DNA of 64,000 nucleotides from assembly GCF_002222635.1 (NCBI RefSeq), contig NZ_CP022415.1, positions 1,922,001 to 1,986,000 on the forward strand, in the 5' to 3' direction. This DNA comes from Pseudosulfitobacter pseudonitzschiae (lineage in GTDB: Bacteria; Pseudomonadota; Alphaproteobacteria; Rhodobacterales; Rhodobacteraceae). The notes beneath the pieces were generated by a model. That model was not told where the DNA came from, made no database searches, and was given only the letters and a program-made list of their open reading frames with translations. Position 1 is the stretch's first letter; every line of letters begins with the position of its first letter. Below, in pieces: positions 1 to 8,935 of this stretch. The position numbers and the translations under genes were made by a program.

Positions 1-657
1 GCAGCCGATGCGTTGTTCCAGCAGGCCGCCCGCGCCACAGCAATGGAAGACGGCGTGACCCTGCTGGACCCTGCCAGCATCTATTTCGCTTATGACACCG
101 TCATTGGCCGCGATACTGTGATCGAGCCGCATGTGTTTTTCGGCCCCGAAGTGACGATCGAATCCGGTGCCCGCATCCGCGCGTTCTCGCACCTTGAAGG
201 CTGCCATGTGGCACGCGGCGGGGTCGTTGGCCCCTATGCCCGTCTGCGTCCGGGTGCCGAGCTGTCCGAAGATGTACGCGTCGGCAACTTTGTCGAGATC
301 AAGAATGCGACCATTGACGCAGGGGCCAAGGTCAATCACCTCAGCTATATCGGAGATGCATTTGTGGGGGCCGGCGCCAATATCGGCGCAGGCACCATCA
401 CCTGCAATTATGACGGCGTGTTGAAACACCACACCCACATCGGCGCGCGCGCCTTTATCGGATCAAACACTATGCTGGTGGCCCCTGTGTCCATCGGCAA
501 CGAGGCTATGACAGCCTCGGGTTCGGTTATCACATCCGACGTCGAAGACGGTGCGCTGGCCATCGCCCGCGCCCACCAAACCGAAAAGCCAGGAATGGCG
601 CGCAAGCTGATGCAGATGCTGCGTGCCAAAAAGGCCAGACAAACAAGGGGCAACTAA
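1..657 (+). CDS. glmU: Bifunctional GlmU, C-terminal part (5' end outside window)
   Basis: This is the 3' part of the bifunctional N-acetylglucosamine-1-phosphate uridyltransferase / glucosamine-1-phosphate acetyltransferase. The reading frame is open from base 1, so the start and the N-terminal pyrophosphorylase domain lie upstream. What remains is the left-handed beta-helix acetyltransferase domain, seen as hexapeptide-type repeats with small and hydrophobic residues at regular spacing ([28 protein letters not shown]). The NYDG segment is typical of the GlmU active site. The product makes UDP-GlcNAc for peptidoglycan and lipid A. It ends one base before the glmS start codon, so the two hexosamine genes are surely co-transcribed. 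Confidence 0.97.
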   Translation, partial: AADALFQQAARATAMEDGVTLLDPASIYFAYDTVIGRDTVIEPHVFFGPEVTIESGARIRAFSHLEGCHVARGGVVGPYARLRPGAELSEDVRVGNFVEIKNATIDAGAKVNHLSYIGDAFVGAGANIGAGTITCNYDGVLKHHTHIGARAFIGSNTMLVAPVSIGNEAMTASGSVITSDVEDGALAIARAHQTEKPGMARKLMQMLRAKKARQTRGN

Positions 658-658
658 G

Positions 659-2479
659 ATGTGCGGAATCGTTGGCGTTCTGGGCAACCACGAGGTTGCC
701 CCCATTCTGGTCGAGGCGCTGAAGCGTCTGGAATATCGCGGCTATGACAGCGCAGGCATCGCCACCGTGAACCACGGCACGCTGGACCGCCGCCGCGCGG
801 TGGGCAAGCTGGTGAACCTCAGCGACCTGCTGGTGCATGAACCACTGGCGGGCAAGGCTGGCATCGGCCACACCCGCTGGGCCACGCACGGTGCACCTTC
901 GGTTGCCAACGCGCACCCGCATCAGGCGGGACCGGTGGCTGTGGTACACAACGGCATCATCGAAAACTTTCGCGAGCTGCGCGCTGAACTGGCCGAAGCG
1001 GGCATCGCGTTTGTCACGGAAACCGACACCGAAACCGTCGCCCTTATGGCGCAGATGTACATGGACCGTGGCGCAGACCCTGTGTCGGCTGCCAACCAGA
1101 CGCTGGACCGGCTGCACGGTGCCTTTGCGCTGGCCTTTTTGTTTCAGGGGCAGGACGACCTGATTATCGCCGCACGCAAGGGTTCGCCTCTGGCTATCGG
1201 GCACGGCGACGGCGAGATGTTCGTGGGATCGGATGCCATAGCGCTGGCTCCGCTGACCGACCGGATCACCTATCTTGAGGAAGGCGACCGCGCGGTTGTT
1301 ACCCGCACCTCGCTGGAAATCCACGACGCCAACGGCACGCTGGCCAATCGCGCGGTCAAGACAATCCAGATCGACGCCACCCGCGTCGACAAGGGCGGCC
1401 ACAAACACTTTATGGCCAAGGAAATCGCCGAACAGCCCACGGTGATCGGCAATGCGCTGGCCAACTACCTGACCGCCGAAGGCCATATCGCCCTGCCCGA
1501 TCCCGGCGTGGATTTCAACGACATCGACCGGCTGACGCTGGTTGCGTGCGGCACCGCCTATTACGCCTGTCTGACGGCGAAATACTGGTTCGAACAGATT
1601 GCACGCATTCCCGTCGAGGTCGATGTCGCGTCCGAGTTCCGCTATCGCGAGCCGCCGATCCCCGACCGCACGCTGGCGCTGTTCGTGTCGCAATCGGGCG
1701 AAACTGCCGACACGCTGGCCGCGCTGCGCTATTGCGAAGGCAAAGCCGCGCGCATCCTGTCGGTGGTCAATGTCCCCGAAAGCTCGATCGCGCGCGAAAG
1801 CGATCTGGCGTTGCCGATCCACGCGGGCATCGAAGTGGGCGTCGCCTCGACCAAGGCGTTCACCTGCCAACTGACCGTACTGCTGATGCTGGCGCTGAAG
1901 GCCGCGTCGGATCGTGGCACGCTGTCGGCGGATGCGCTGGCCGATCACGTTTCGGCCCTGCGCGGATTGCCTGCGCTGATGTCCGTGGCGCTTGAGCAGA
2001 ACGGTGCAATGCAAAACACCGCCCGCCGCCTGTCCGAGGCGCGTGACGTGTTGTTTCTGGGCCGTGGACTGATGTACCCCCTGGCACTTGAGGGAGCGCT
2101 TAAGCTGAAAGAAATCAGCTATATACATGCCGAAGCTTATGCATCAGGCGAACTGAAACATGGCCCCATCGCACTGATCGACAAACATGTGCCCGTGGTG
2201 GTGATGGCGCCACGCGATGTGCTGTTCGAAAAGACCGTCAGCAACATGCAAGAGGTCATGGCGCGCAAGGGCAAGGTCGTTCTGATCTCGGATTCCGAAG
2301 GGCTGAAAGAGGCCGGCGAAGGTGTCTGGGCCTCGATCGAGATGCCGCAGGTTCACAACGCCGTGGCCCCCATTCTTTACGCGCTGCCCGCACAACTGCT
2401 GGCCTATCACACCGCCGTTGCCAAAGGCACCGACGTGGACCAGCCGCGCAATCTGGCCAAATCGGTGACGGTGGAATAA
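659..2479 (+). CDS. glmS: Glutamine--fructose-6-phosphate aminotransferase (isomerizing)
   Basis: GlmS makes glucosamine-6-phosphate from fructose-6-phosphate and glutamine, the entry to amino-sugar synthesis. The start is fixed by the MCGIVG N-terminus: Cys2 becomes the N-terminal nucleophile of the glutaminase after Met removal. An AGGGG motif lies 8 bases upstream. The 606-residue product has the N-terminal glutaminase domain (HTRWATHG and HNGIIENF motifs) followed by two SIS sugar-isomerase domains (FVSQSGET, STKAFTCQ), and it ends in the usual KSVTVE tail. No glmS ribozyme is present or expected in this lineage. The stop overlaps the next start by one base (TAATG). Confidence 0.98.
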   Translation: MCGIVGVLGNHEVAPILVEALKRLEYRGYDSAGIATVNHGTLDRRRAVGKLVNLSDLLVHEPLAGKAGIGHTRWATHGAPSVANAHPHQAGPVAVVHNGIIENFRELRAELAEAGIAFVTETDTETVALMAQMYMDRGADPVSAANQTLDRLHGAFALAFLFQGQDDLIIAARKGSPLAIGHGDGEMFVGSDAIALAPLTDRITYLEEGDRAVVTRTSLEIHDANGTLANRAVKTIQIDATRVDKGGHKHFMAKEIAEQPTVIGNALANYLTAEGHIALPDPGVDFNDIDRLTLVACGTAYYACLTAKYWFEQIARIPVEVDVASEFRYREPPIPDRTLALFVSQSGETADTLAALRYCEGKAARILSVVNVPESSIARESDLALPIHAGIEVGVASTKAFTCQLTVLLMLALKAASDRGTLSADALADHVSALRGLPALMSVALEQNGAMQNTARRLSEARDVLFLGRGLMYPLALEGALKLKEISYIHAEAYASGELKHGPIALIDKHVPVVVMAPRDVLFEKTVSNMQEVMARKGKVVLISDSEGLKEAGEGVWASIEMPQVHNAVAPILYALPAQLLAYHTAVAKGTDVDQPRNLAKSVTVE

Positions 2480-3030
2480 TGGGCAAACAGTTTGACCGGA
2501 TCGAACAGGATCACGCCGATTTCATCGCCGCCCAGCATATGTTTTTTGTGGGCAGCGCTGCCGACACCGGCCATGTGAACATCAGCCCCAAGGGGATGGA
2601 CAGCCTGCGCGTGTTGTCGCCCAACCGGATTGTCTGGCGCAACCTGACCGGATCGGGCAACGAAACCGCCGCCCATCTGGCCCTGCACAACCGCATCACG
2701 CTGATGTGGTGCGGGTTCGAAAAACGCCCGATGATTATGCGCGCCTATGGCACTGCCCGCACCCTGCACCCGCGCGATGCGGATTTTGCCAGCCTGAACG
2801 CGCAGTTCCCCCCCGCCCTTGGCACCCGCCAGATCTATGACGTGACGGTGGACATGCTGCAAACTTCCTGCGGGTATGCGGTGCCCTATTACGACCACGC
2901 AGGCCCCCGCGACACCTTGCAAAAATGGGCCGAAGACAAAGGCCCCGACGGTCTGAGCACCTATTGGGCCGACCGCAACCAGACCAGCATCAACGGTCTG
3001 CCTACACATATATTGGACACCGACACATGA
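2479..3030 (+). CDS. Pyridoxamine 5'-phosphate oxidase-family FMN-binding protein
   Basis: This 183-residue protein looks like a pyridoxamine-phosphate-oxidase-like split-barrel flavoprotein. The N-terminal half has the typical pattern HMFFVGSAA, then HVNISPKGMD, then RIVWRNLTGSGNET, which matches the FMN-binding barrel seen in many small proteins annotated as PPOX-family. It lacks the C-terminal features of genuine PdxH, so pyridoxal phosphate synthesis should not be assumed. A general flavin- or heme-linked redox role is possible. Translation is probably coupled to glmS through the one-base overlap, and the stop overlaps the following ATG (ATGA). Confidence 0.85.
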   Translation: MGKQFDRIEQDHADFIAAQHMFFVGSAADTGHVNISPKGMDSLRVLSPNRIVWRNLTGSGNETAAHLALHNRITLMWCGFEKRPMIMRAYGTARTLHPRDADFASLNAQFPPALGTRQIYDVTVDMLQTSCGYAVPYYDHAGPRDTLQKWAEDKGPDGLSTYWADRNQTSINGLPTHILDTDT

Positions 3031-3701
3031 CACCCGAAGCGGCGCTTGCCGAAATCACCGCACATGCCGATCCCGAACGGGCGACGGGCGCACAGGCCTA
3101 TCACAAGGCCGACCGCACCTATCTGGGCGTGCCCAATCCGGTGCTGAACGACCTGACCAAGACATGGCGGCAAGAACTGGATATCGAAACCCGCGTGGCG
3201 CTGGCCGACGGACTGTGGAAAACCGATATCTTCGAGGCGCGCATTGCTGCCGCCAAAGTACTGACACAGGCCCGGATCACACCTGACGATACCACTTGGG
3301 CGTTGATCAAATCCTGGGCGCCCGACTTCGACAGTTGGGCCATCGCCGATCATGCCTGCTTGGCGGGCCAAAAACGCCTGATCGCCGACCCGTCCCGTCT
3401 GGACGAGATCGAAGACTGGACCACCAGCGATCACATGTGGACCAAACGTGCCGCACTGGTCATCACCCTACCGTGGACCAAACAGAACCACCCCAAACCG
3501 CACGAGGCCGAAGCCCGCGACCGCATACTGGGCTGGGCTGCAAGCTATGCGCCCGACGGACGCTGGTTTATCCAAAAGGCCATTTCGTGGTGGCTGCGCG
3601 ATCTCAGCAAACACGATCCCGACCGCACCCGCGCCTTTCTGGCGAAACACGGCGACACGATGAAGGTATTTGCCCGCAAGGATGCGGCCAAATACCTTTA
3701 G
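3027..3701 (+). CDS. AlkD-like DNA alkylation repair protein
   Basis: This is a 224-residue all-helical protein resembling the AlkD family of HEAT-repeat DNA glycosylases that remove alkylated bases. Family-like features are the early YHKADRTYLGVPNP segment, the helical repeat around FEARIAAAKVL, the Trp/Asp-rich stretch SWAPDFDSWAIADH, and the late basic segment WFIQKAISWWLRDLSKHDP. The frame is open well upstream. The ATG overlapping the previous stop (ATGA) was chosen because it begins the family-like sequence and fits the operon's coupling pattern. It is the last gene of the glmU-glmS run. The AlkD assignment is by recognisable pattern, not by a proven catalytic residue. Confidence 0.82.
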   Translation: MTPEAALAEITAHADPERATGAQAYHKADRTYLGVPNPVLNDLTKTWRQELDIETRVALADGLWKTDIFEARIAAAKVLTQARITPDDTTWALIKSWAPDFDSWAIADHACLAGQKRLIADPSRLDEIEDWTTSDHMWTKRAALVITLPWTKQNHPKPHEAEARDRILGWAASYAPDGRWFIQKAISWWLRDLSKHDPDRTRAFLAKHGDTMKVFARKDAAKYL

Positions 3702-3719
3702 GGCATTGCCCCTGCCTTC

Positions 3720-3746
3720 ACCTTGCCAAATAAACTCGCGCCGCAG
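3720..3746. repeat. Degenerate copy of the intergenic AAATA-type element
   Basis: The gap between the convergent alkD-like and lipoprotein genes contains CACCTTGCCAAATAAACTCG followed by GC-rich sequence. It resembles, loosely, the elements found at 7661 and 37861 (a pyrimidine-rich run, TTGGC, AAATA, then GC-rich sequence). The match is partial and this copy is the weakest of the set. Confidence 0.35.
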
Positions 3747-3778
3747 GCTCCCGAAACACCGGCGGCGCGCGCCACCGC

Positions 3779-4273
3779 TTATGATGCCGTAAACACCTCG
3801 ACTTCGGGCAACCCAGTCAGCGGTGCACCCAGCGTCTGAAAGGCCGACAGTGACATGCGGCTGCCCGCCGTTGCAGGCCCGTCGATCGGGATCAGCGTCA
3901 CCGCCACCGATTTGCCCGTGCCCGCATAACTTACCCGACCGGCCTGCTCGCTTTTGACCAGCGGGGTTTTCAGCCACAATCCGGGCTCGGACGGGCTGCC
4001 CAGCGACGCCACTGTAATACCCAAGGAGCCCCCCACCGGCGCGGGTGCGCTGGCTGCGGCCTTGTCCTCGGCGCTGACGGTGTCAAATTCGGCAACGGTG
4101 CGTGCCCCCGTCACAGGCGCAACAGCGGCAGGCCGCGATTGGGGTCGCGTTTCTCCACCTGCGCCGCCGGTGCCGGTTTCCGCCGAATCCCGGCGCGGCT
4201 GCAGAAATTCGGGCAGTTGCGCACAGCCCGTAAGGAAAAGCGCGCAAATCAGGATCAGGGGTATCGTTTTCAT
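3779..4273 (-). CDS. Small predicted lipoprotein of unknown function
   Basis: This is a 164-residue protein with an N-terminal signal ending in a lipobox, LTGC, with the lipidated Cys at about residue 17. A Pro/Ala/Gly-rich low-complexity stretch (residues ~25-75) follows, and then a compact C-terminal region rich in Val, Leu and Thr that ends VFTAS. An in-frame upstream start exists at 4309, but the ATG at 4273 (GGATGTT just upstream) begins directly at the lysine-containing signal peptide. I recognise no enzyme motif. The gene is divergent from moaA with an 85-bp gap. The mature protein is probably anchored to a membrane leaflet facing the periplasm. Confidence 0.75.
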   Translation of the reverse strand: MKTIPLILICALFLTGCAQLPEFLQPRRDSAETGTGGAGGETRPQSRPAAVAPVTGARTVAEFDTVSAEDKAAASAPAPVGGSLGITVASLGSPSEPGLWLKTPLVKSEQAGRVSYAGTGKSVAVTLIPIDGPATAGSRMSLSAFQTLGAPLTGLPEVEVFTAS

Positions 4274-4358
4274 AACATCCAGATAACCACAGCCCGCAAA
4301 GCGCATCAACGTGCATTCCCCCTTGCTGCGCTTTCCCGCCGCCCTTACCTATGTGGGT

Positions 4359-5366
4359 ATGAATGCACCTCTGATTGACCCGTTCGCCCGCGCCATCACC
4401 TATCTGCGCGTCTCTGTCACCGACAGATGTGATTTTCGCTGTGTCTATTGCATGTCGGAAAACATGACCTTTCTGCCCAAGAAAGAACTTCTGACGCTGG
4501 AAGAACTGGACCGCATGTGCACGGCCTTTGTCGATCTGGGCGTGGAAAAGCTGCGGATCACCGGCGGCGAACCTTTGGTGCGGCGCGAGATCATGACGTT
4601 CTTCAACAGCATGGCCCGTCATCTGGACGCAGGCACGCTGAAGGAATTGACCCTGACCACCAACGGCAGCCAGCTGGAACGGTTTTCCAAAGATCTCTAC
4701 GCCGCAGGCGTGCGCCGCGTGAACATCTCGCTAGATACGCTGGACGAGAAGAAATTCGCCGAGATCACCCGCTGGGGGCGCCTGCCCCAGGTGCTGCGCG
4801 GCATTGATGCGGCACAGGCCGCCGGTCTGCACGTCAAGATCAACGCCGTGGCACTCAAAGGTTTTAATGAAGACGAACTGCCCGCGATCACGCAGTGGTG
4901 TGCCGACCGCGGCATGGACCTGACGTGGATCGAGGTGATGCCGATGGGCGATCTGGGCAACGAGGACCGTCTGGGACAGTATTGGTCGCTGAAAGACGTG
5001 CGCGCGCGCTATGCCGAACATTATACAGTGACCGATCTGGCCGAGCGCACAGGCGGCCCCGCCCGCTATGTGCGTCTGGAAGAGACCGGCCAAAAGATCG
5101 GTTTTATCACCCCGCTCAGCCATAATTTCTGCGAAAGCTGCAACCGCGTGCGTCTGACCTGCACCGGCGAAATTTACCTGTGTCTGGGTCAGGAAGACAT
5201 GATGGACCTGCGTGCGCCCCTGCGCGCCCACCCGGACGATGACGCGCCCCTTCATGCGGCCATCCGTCAGGCCATCGGCATCAAACCCAAGGGCCACGAT
5301 TTCGACTATTCCCGCCAGCAGGCCGACGGGCAAATGCCCCGCCACATGAGCCACACCGGCGGCTGA
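4359..5366 (+). CDS. moaA: GTP 3',8-cyclase MoaA (molybdenum cofactor biosynthesis)
   Basis: MoaA is the radical-SAM enzyme that converts GTP into 3',8-cyclo-GTP, the first step of molybdopterin synthesis. The 335-residue protein has the N-terminal radical-SAM cluster C24-x3-C28-x2-C31, the GGEP motif near residue 70, and the second, C-terminal [4Fe-4S] ligand set in [20 protein letters not shown]. It ends in the Gly-Gly tail (HTGG) that is essential in this family. The start at 4359 gives the typical N-terminus, and an in-frame ATG 48 bases upstream is less likely. No other moa genes lie nearby. The next gene starts immediately after the stop. Confidence 0.97.
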   Translation: MNAPLIDPFARAITYLRVSVTDRCDFRCVYCMSENMTFLPKKELLTLEELDRMCTAFVDLGVEKLRITGGEPLVRREIMTFFNSMARHLDAGTLKELTLTTNGSQLERFSKDLYAAGVRRVNISLDTLDEKKFAEITRWGRLPQVLRGIDAAQAAGLHVKINAVALKGFNEDELPAITQWCADRGMDLTWIEVMPMGDLGNEDRLGQYWSLKDVRARYAEHYTVTDLAERTGGPARYVRLEETGQKIGFITPLSHNFCESCNRVRLTCTGEIYLCLGQEDMMDLRAPLRAHPDDDAPLHAAIRQAIGIKPKGHDFDYSRQQADGQMPRHMSHTGG

Positions 5367-6647
5367 ATGCGCCCGACCGCCCTTTATCGTGCCTATGTGG
5401 TTTTGGCTGCACTGGTGGTACCGTTTGCCGCCCATCTGCGCATCAGGCGTCTGCGCCGCGACGGGGTGGCGGTGCACCGTGCCCATGAAATTCTGGGGCA
5501 GACCACACAACAGCGGCCCGGCGGGCTTCTGATCTGGTTTCATGCGGCTTCGGTCGGGGAAAGCCTGTCGGTGCTGCCGCTGATCACTGCCATCGGGGTA
5601 CAATTGCCACAGACGCGGTTTCTGATCACCTCGGGCACACCCACGTCAGCGGCCATGATCGAGGCACGGATGCCGCCGCGCTGTGTTCACCAGTTTGCGC
5701 CGCTGGATTCCGCAGGCCCAGTGAAACGGTTCCTGAAGCGCTGGCGGCCCGATGCGGCGGTTTTTGTCGAATCCGAACTCTGGCCGCAAATTCTGGTGCG
5801 CGCGCATCGGGCAAACGTGCCGCTGGCGATGGTCGGCGCGCGCATGTCGCAGCGCTCGCTGTCCCGATGGGCCAAATTTCCGCGCACGGCTGCGTTTATT
5901 CTGGGCCAGTTCCGCCTGATCCTGACCCAGAACGACGATATGGCCAAGGCGCTCACGGCACTTGCGCCGCCACACACCAAGGTTGAAGCAGGCTTTAACC
6001 TCAAAAGCCTGTCGCCCGCCCTGCCGGTCCACGGCGCCGCACGCAGCCGTCTGGCCGAAATCATCGCACGGCGCCCCACATGGGTTGCCGCCTCGACCCA
6101 TGTGGGCGAAGAGGCCGACGCCCTGCTGGCCCATGCGCATGTGCTGCAAACCCATCCCGACGCGCTGCTGATTCTGGCCCCCCGTCATCCCGATCGCGGC
6201 GACGAAGTAGCCGACCTGATCCGGAACATGGGCCTGACGCACACCCGCCGCACAGAAGGGCAAGAGCCGGATGCGCAGGTCTTTCTGGCCGACACGCTGG
6301 GCGAGATGGGGCTGTGGTATGCGCTGGCGCCTTTTGTGTTTCTGGGTGGATCGCTGCAACCGCATGGCGGGCACAATCCCTACGAGGTGGCGCAAGCCGG
6401 AGCTGCGATCCTGACCGGCCCGCATCTGTCGAACTTTGCCGAAACCTTCGCCCCGCTCGAAGCATGCGGCGCGGTGCAACTGGTGGCCGACGGGCGTGAT
6501 CTGGGTGAACGCGCCCTGCACTGGATCGACACCCCCCAAGCGCTGGCGCACGCACGCATTGCCGCCAGCGATTTCGTCGCCAAACGTGATACCGGCGCGG
6601 CAGACATTGCGGCACGGCTGGTCACGGCACTGGATCTTGGCCCATGA
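5367..6647 (+). CDS. waaA: 3-deoxy-D-manno-octulosonic acid (Kdo) transferase
   Basis: WaaA (KdtA) transfers Kdo residues from CMP-Kdo to lipid IVA on the cytoplasmic face of the inner membrane, joining lipid A to the LPS core. The 426-residue product starts with a hydrophobic membrane-anchor segment (YVVLAALVVPFAAHL). It then shows hallmark motifs of the GT30 family: WFHAASVGE, FVESELWPQ, AASTHVGEE and GGSLQPHGGHNPYE. It begins directly after the moaA stop and overlaps the following glycosyltransferase by 4 bp (ATGA), which suggests an LPS-core gene pair. Confidence 0.96.
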   Translation: MRPTALYRAYVVLAALVVPFAAHLRIRRLRRDGVAVHRAHEILGQTTQQRPGGLLIWFHAASVGESLSVLPLITAIGVQLPQTRFLITSGTPTSAAMIEARMPPRCVHQFAPLDSAGPVKRFLKRWRPDAAVFVESELWPQILVRAHRANVPLAMVGARMSQRSLSRWAKFPRTAAFILGQFRLILTQNDDMAKALTALAPPHTKVEAGFNLKSLSPALPVHGAARSRLAEIIARRPTWVAASTHVGEEADALLAHAHVLQTHPDALLILAPRHPDRGDEVADLIRNMGLTHTRRTEGQEPDAQVFLADTLGEMGLWYALAPFVFLGGSLQPHGGHNPYEVAQAGAAILTGPHLSNFAETFAPLEACGAVQLVADGRDLGERALHWIDTPQALAHARIAASDFVAKRDTGAADIAARLVTALDLGP

Positions 6648-7654
6648 GACAGCGCGTCTTTGTCACCAACTTCAACCGCAATTTCACCGGAGTCTCGGCC
6701 ACGGCAGCCAATGTGGTGCGCCAACAGGCCGACCGCTACGACCTGCATCTGGTGGGTCAGCCCCTGCCCGGCTGTCCGCCACCCATCACCGTCAAACAGG
6801 CCCGCGCGCTGTCAAACCAGCCTTGCATCTGGCACGTGCGCCGCAACACGGAAATGCGCGCTGCAATCTGGGCCCGCGACGTGTTGCGCCTGCCAGTCAA
6901 GATCGTCTTTACCTCTGCCGCGCAGCGCCGCCATTCGGCCTTTCCGCGCTGGCTGATCAGCCGCATGGATGCGGTCATCGCCACCACCGACAAGGCCGCA
7001 GGTTTTGTCCCGCATGTCCGCGCCACTGTCCCGCACGGCGTCGACACCGACCTGTTTTCGCCCGCGCCCGACCGCGCGGATGCTTGGGCCGCCTTGGGGT
7101 ACACAGGCAGCCAAGGCATCGCCACAGTTGGTCGCATCCGCCCCGAAAAAGGCACCGACAGGTTCGTTTCCGCAATGATCGACCTGCTTCCGGACCTGCC
7201 CGATGCCACAGCACTTGTCATTGGCCGCGCCGCCCGCGAACATCAGACTTTTCTGAAAGACCTCAAATCGCAAATAGCCGCCGCAGGGCTCGGTGACCGC
7301 ATCCTGTTCCCCGGAGAAGTCCCCCCCGCCAGCCTGCCCGCCCTGATGCGCGCGCTCAGCCTTGTGGTACAACTGCCCCGCTACGAAGGCTATGGCATGG
7401 CCCCCCTCGAAGGCATGGCCAGCGGCGTGCCCTTTGTGGGCACCGACGCAGGCTATTACACGGCCTTCAGCAAGAATGGCGCCGCAGGGCTGATCGCCAC
7501 GCCCGAGACCGCAGCCCAAGCCGCGCGCACAGTCCTGACGGTGCGCTTTGAAGAAATGGCCAAAGCCGCCCGCGCCACCGCCTGCACCGACTTCTCGGCC
7601 AAAGCCGAAGCAGACGGCATTGGCAAAGTCTATGAGACCCTCAAGCCCAGCTAA
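6644..7654 (+). CDS. GT4-type glycosyltransferase, probably LPS core (LpcC-like)
   Basis: This 336-residue GT-B fold glycosyltransferase has the family-4 C-terminal donor-binding signature: a GRIRPEKGTDRF motif after the linker, then PRYEGYGMAPLEGMASGVP, whose two Glu residues contact the nucleotide sugar. The N-terminal FNRNFTGVSATAANV resembles LpcC-type core mannosyltransferases of alphaproteobacteria. Overlap with waaA by 4 bp makes a role in extending the Kdo-containing LPS core likely. The sugar is not known; mannose is only the analogy. The gene ends just before an intergenic repeat with strong hairpins. Confidence 0.85.
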   Translation: MRQRVFVTNFNRNFTGVSATAANVVRQQADRYDLHLVGQPLPGCPPPITVKQARALSNQPCIWHVRRNTEMRAAIWARDVLRLPVKIVFTSAAQRRHSAFPRWLISRMDAVIATTDKAAGFVPHVRATVPHGVDTDLFSPAPDRADAWAALGYTGSQGIATVGRIRPEKGTDRFVSAMIDLLPDLPDATALVIGRAAREHQTFLKDLKSQIAAAGLGDRILFPGEVPPASLPALMRALSLVVQLPRYEGYGMAPLEGMASGVPFVGTDAGYYTAFSKNGAAGLIATPETAAQAARTVLTVRFEEMAKAARATACTDFSAKAEADGIGKVYETLKPS

Positions 7655-7660
7655 ACCGCG

Positions 7661-7717
7661 TTTTCTTTTGGCCGGAAATATCCCGGGGGAGGCCGCAGGC
7701 CGGGGGCAGCGCCCCCG
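7661..7717. repeat. Intergenic repeat element with terminator-like hairpins
   Basis: Between two convergent genes, TTTTCTTTTGGCCGGAAATA is followed by TCCCGGGGG, then the short inverted repeat GGCCGCAGGCC (7691-7701), then a 7-bp perfect stem CGGGGGC / GCCCCCG with loop AGC (7701-7717). The T-run is upstream on the plus strand, so the element is not a textbook plus-strand terminator, but it probably blocks read-through or protects 3' ends. Elements of this form recur in roseobacter genomes, and a second clear copy lies at 37861. Confidence 0.65.
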
Positions 7718-7731
7718 ACTCCGCCCGACAG

Positions 7732-8895
7732 TCAGGCCGCAGGCATCCGCTGTTCGACGATGCCCGCCCACCATGAACAACCCGCCGGAATAGCATCGTC
7801 GTTAAAATTGTACTCGGGGTGGTGCACCATTGCGCCTTCGCCGTTGCCCACCAGAATATAGGCTCCCGGACGCTCTTCGAGCATAAAGGCAAAGTCCTCT
7901 CCGCCCATGACCAGCGGCGCGTCATCACAGCCGCCCGAAACCGACCGCGCCACGTCGGCGGCAAATTCGGTCTGCGCCTCGTGGTTGGCCATCACCGGAT
8001 AGCCGCGGTGGTAATCCACATCCGCAACACCGCCGAATGTGGCGCCAATGCCTTTGGCAATCGCCTTGATCCGCGCCTCGGCCAGATCGCGCATTTCAGT
8101 GCTCATGGTCCGCACAGTACCCTTGATGTGTACCTTTTGCGGGATCACGTTATAGGCCTTGGACGAGGTTTCGAACGAGGTGACCGACACCACCACCTGA
8201 TCCACGGGATCGGCATTGCGGCTGGCGATAGTTTGCATCGCCAGCACCAGTTGCGATGCCATCACTGTTGTATCCACGGTGTCATGCGGTTTTGCCGCGT
8301 GGCCGCCACGGCCTTCGACATAAATGTCGAACTGGTCGGTTGCCGCAAAGAATGCCCCCGAACGGATCGCGAACTGCCCAGTGGGCAGGCCGGGCCAGTT
8401 GTGCATCCCGTACACTTCCTGCACGCCCCAACGCTCCATCATGCCGTCGTCGCACATTTCCTTGCCACCGCCGCCGCCTTCTTCGGCGGGTTGAAAGATC
8501 AGCACAACGGTGCCGTCGAAATTGCGGGTCTCGGCCAGATACTGCGCCGCCCCCAGCAGCATCGCGGTGTGGCCGTCGTGGCCACAGGCATGCATCGCGC
8601 CATCGGTCTTGGAGGCATACTCAAGCCCCGTCTGTTCAAGAATCGGCAGCGCGTCCATGTCGGCACGCAGGCCGATGACTTTGCCCGAGGTATCTGTTTT
8701 CCCCTTGATCACACCCACAACACCGGTGCGCCCGATGCCGGTGACGATCTCGTCGCAGCCAAAGGCTTTCAGTTTGTCCGCCACCAGCGCACTGGTGCGA
8801 TGCGTATCGAACAGGATTTCGGGATGTTCGTGCATATCACGGCGCCAGGCGGTGATGTCGCTGTGCAATTCTGCAAATCGGTTTTTAACGGGCAT
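7732..8895 (-). CDS. M20 family amidohydrolase (N-acyl-amino-acid hydrolase type), copy A
   Basis: This 387-residue metal-dependent amidohydrolase belongs to the M20D / hippurate-hydrolase group and cleaves N-acylated amino acids or small amides. Visible motifs are GLRADMDALPI (residues ~76-86), HACGHDGHTAML with C104 and H106, the PAEEGGGG acid pair at ~137-144, and the lid-domain GRGGHAAKPHD. It has no signal peptide, so it should be cytoplasmic. It lies 40 bp downstream of a close paralogue and is the last gene of a minus-strand run containing an oxidase, ArgE-like enzyme and transporter ATPase. The true substrate cannot be read from sequence. Hydrolysis of imported N-acyl amino acids fits the neighbours. 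Confidence 0.92.
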   Translation of the reverse strand: MPVKNRFAELHSDITAWRRDMHEHPEILFDTHRTSALVADKLKAFGCDEIVTGIGRTGVVGVIKGKTDTSGKVIGLRADMDALPILEQTGLEYASKTDGAMHACGHDGHTAMLLGAAQYLAETRNFDGTVVLIFQPAEEGGGGGKEMCDDGMMERWGVQEVYGMHNWPGLPTGQFAIRSGAFFAATDQFDIYVEGRGGHAAKPHDTVDTTVMASQLVLAMQTIASRNADPVDQVVVSVTSFETSSKAYNVIPQKVHIKGTVRTMSTEMRDLAEARIKAIAKGIGATFGGVADVDYHRGYPVMANHEAQTEFAADVARSVSGGCDDAPLVMGGEDFAFMLEERPGAYILVGNGEGAMVHHPEYNFNDDAIPAGCSWWAGIVEQRMPAA

Positions 8896-8935
8896 GGTTT
8901 GTCTTTCCTTCTTGGTAGGTTCGGGGCGTCAGGTT

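Noticed and set aside
530-2128. Long minus-strand open frame of 532 codons opposite glmS
   Set aside because: It lies wholly opposite glmS and the glmU end. Its translation is rich in Arg, His and Gln without any family-like motif, as expected for an antisense frame in GC-rich DNA.
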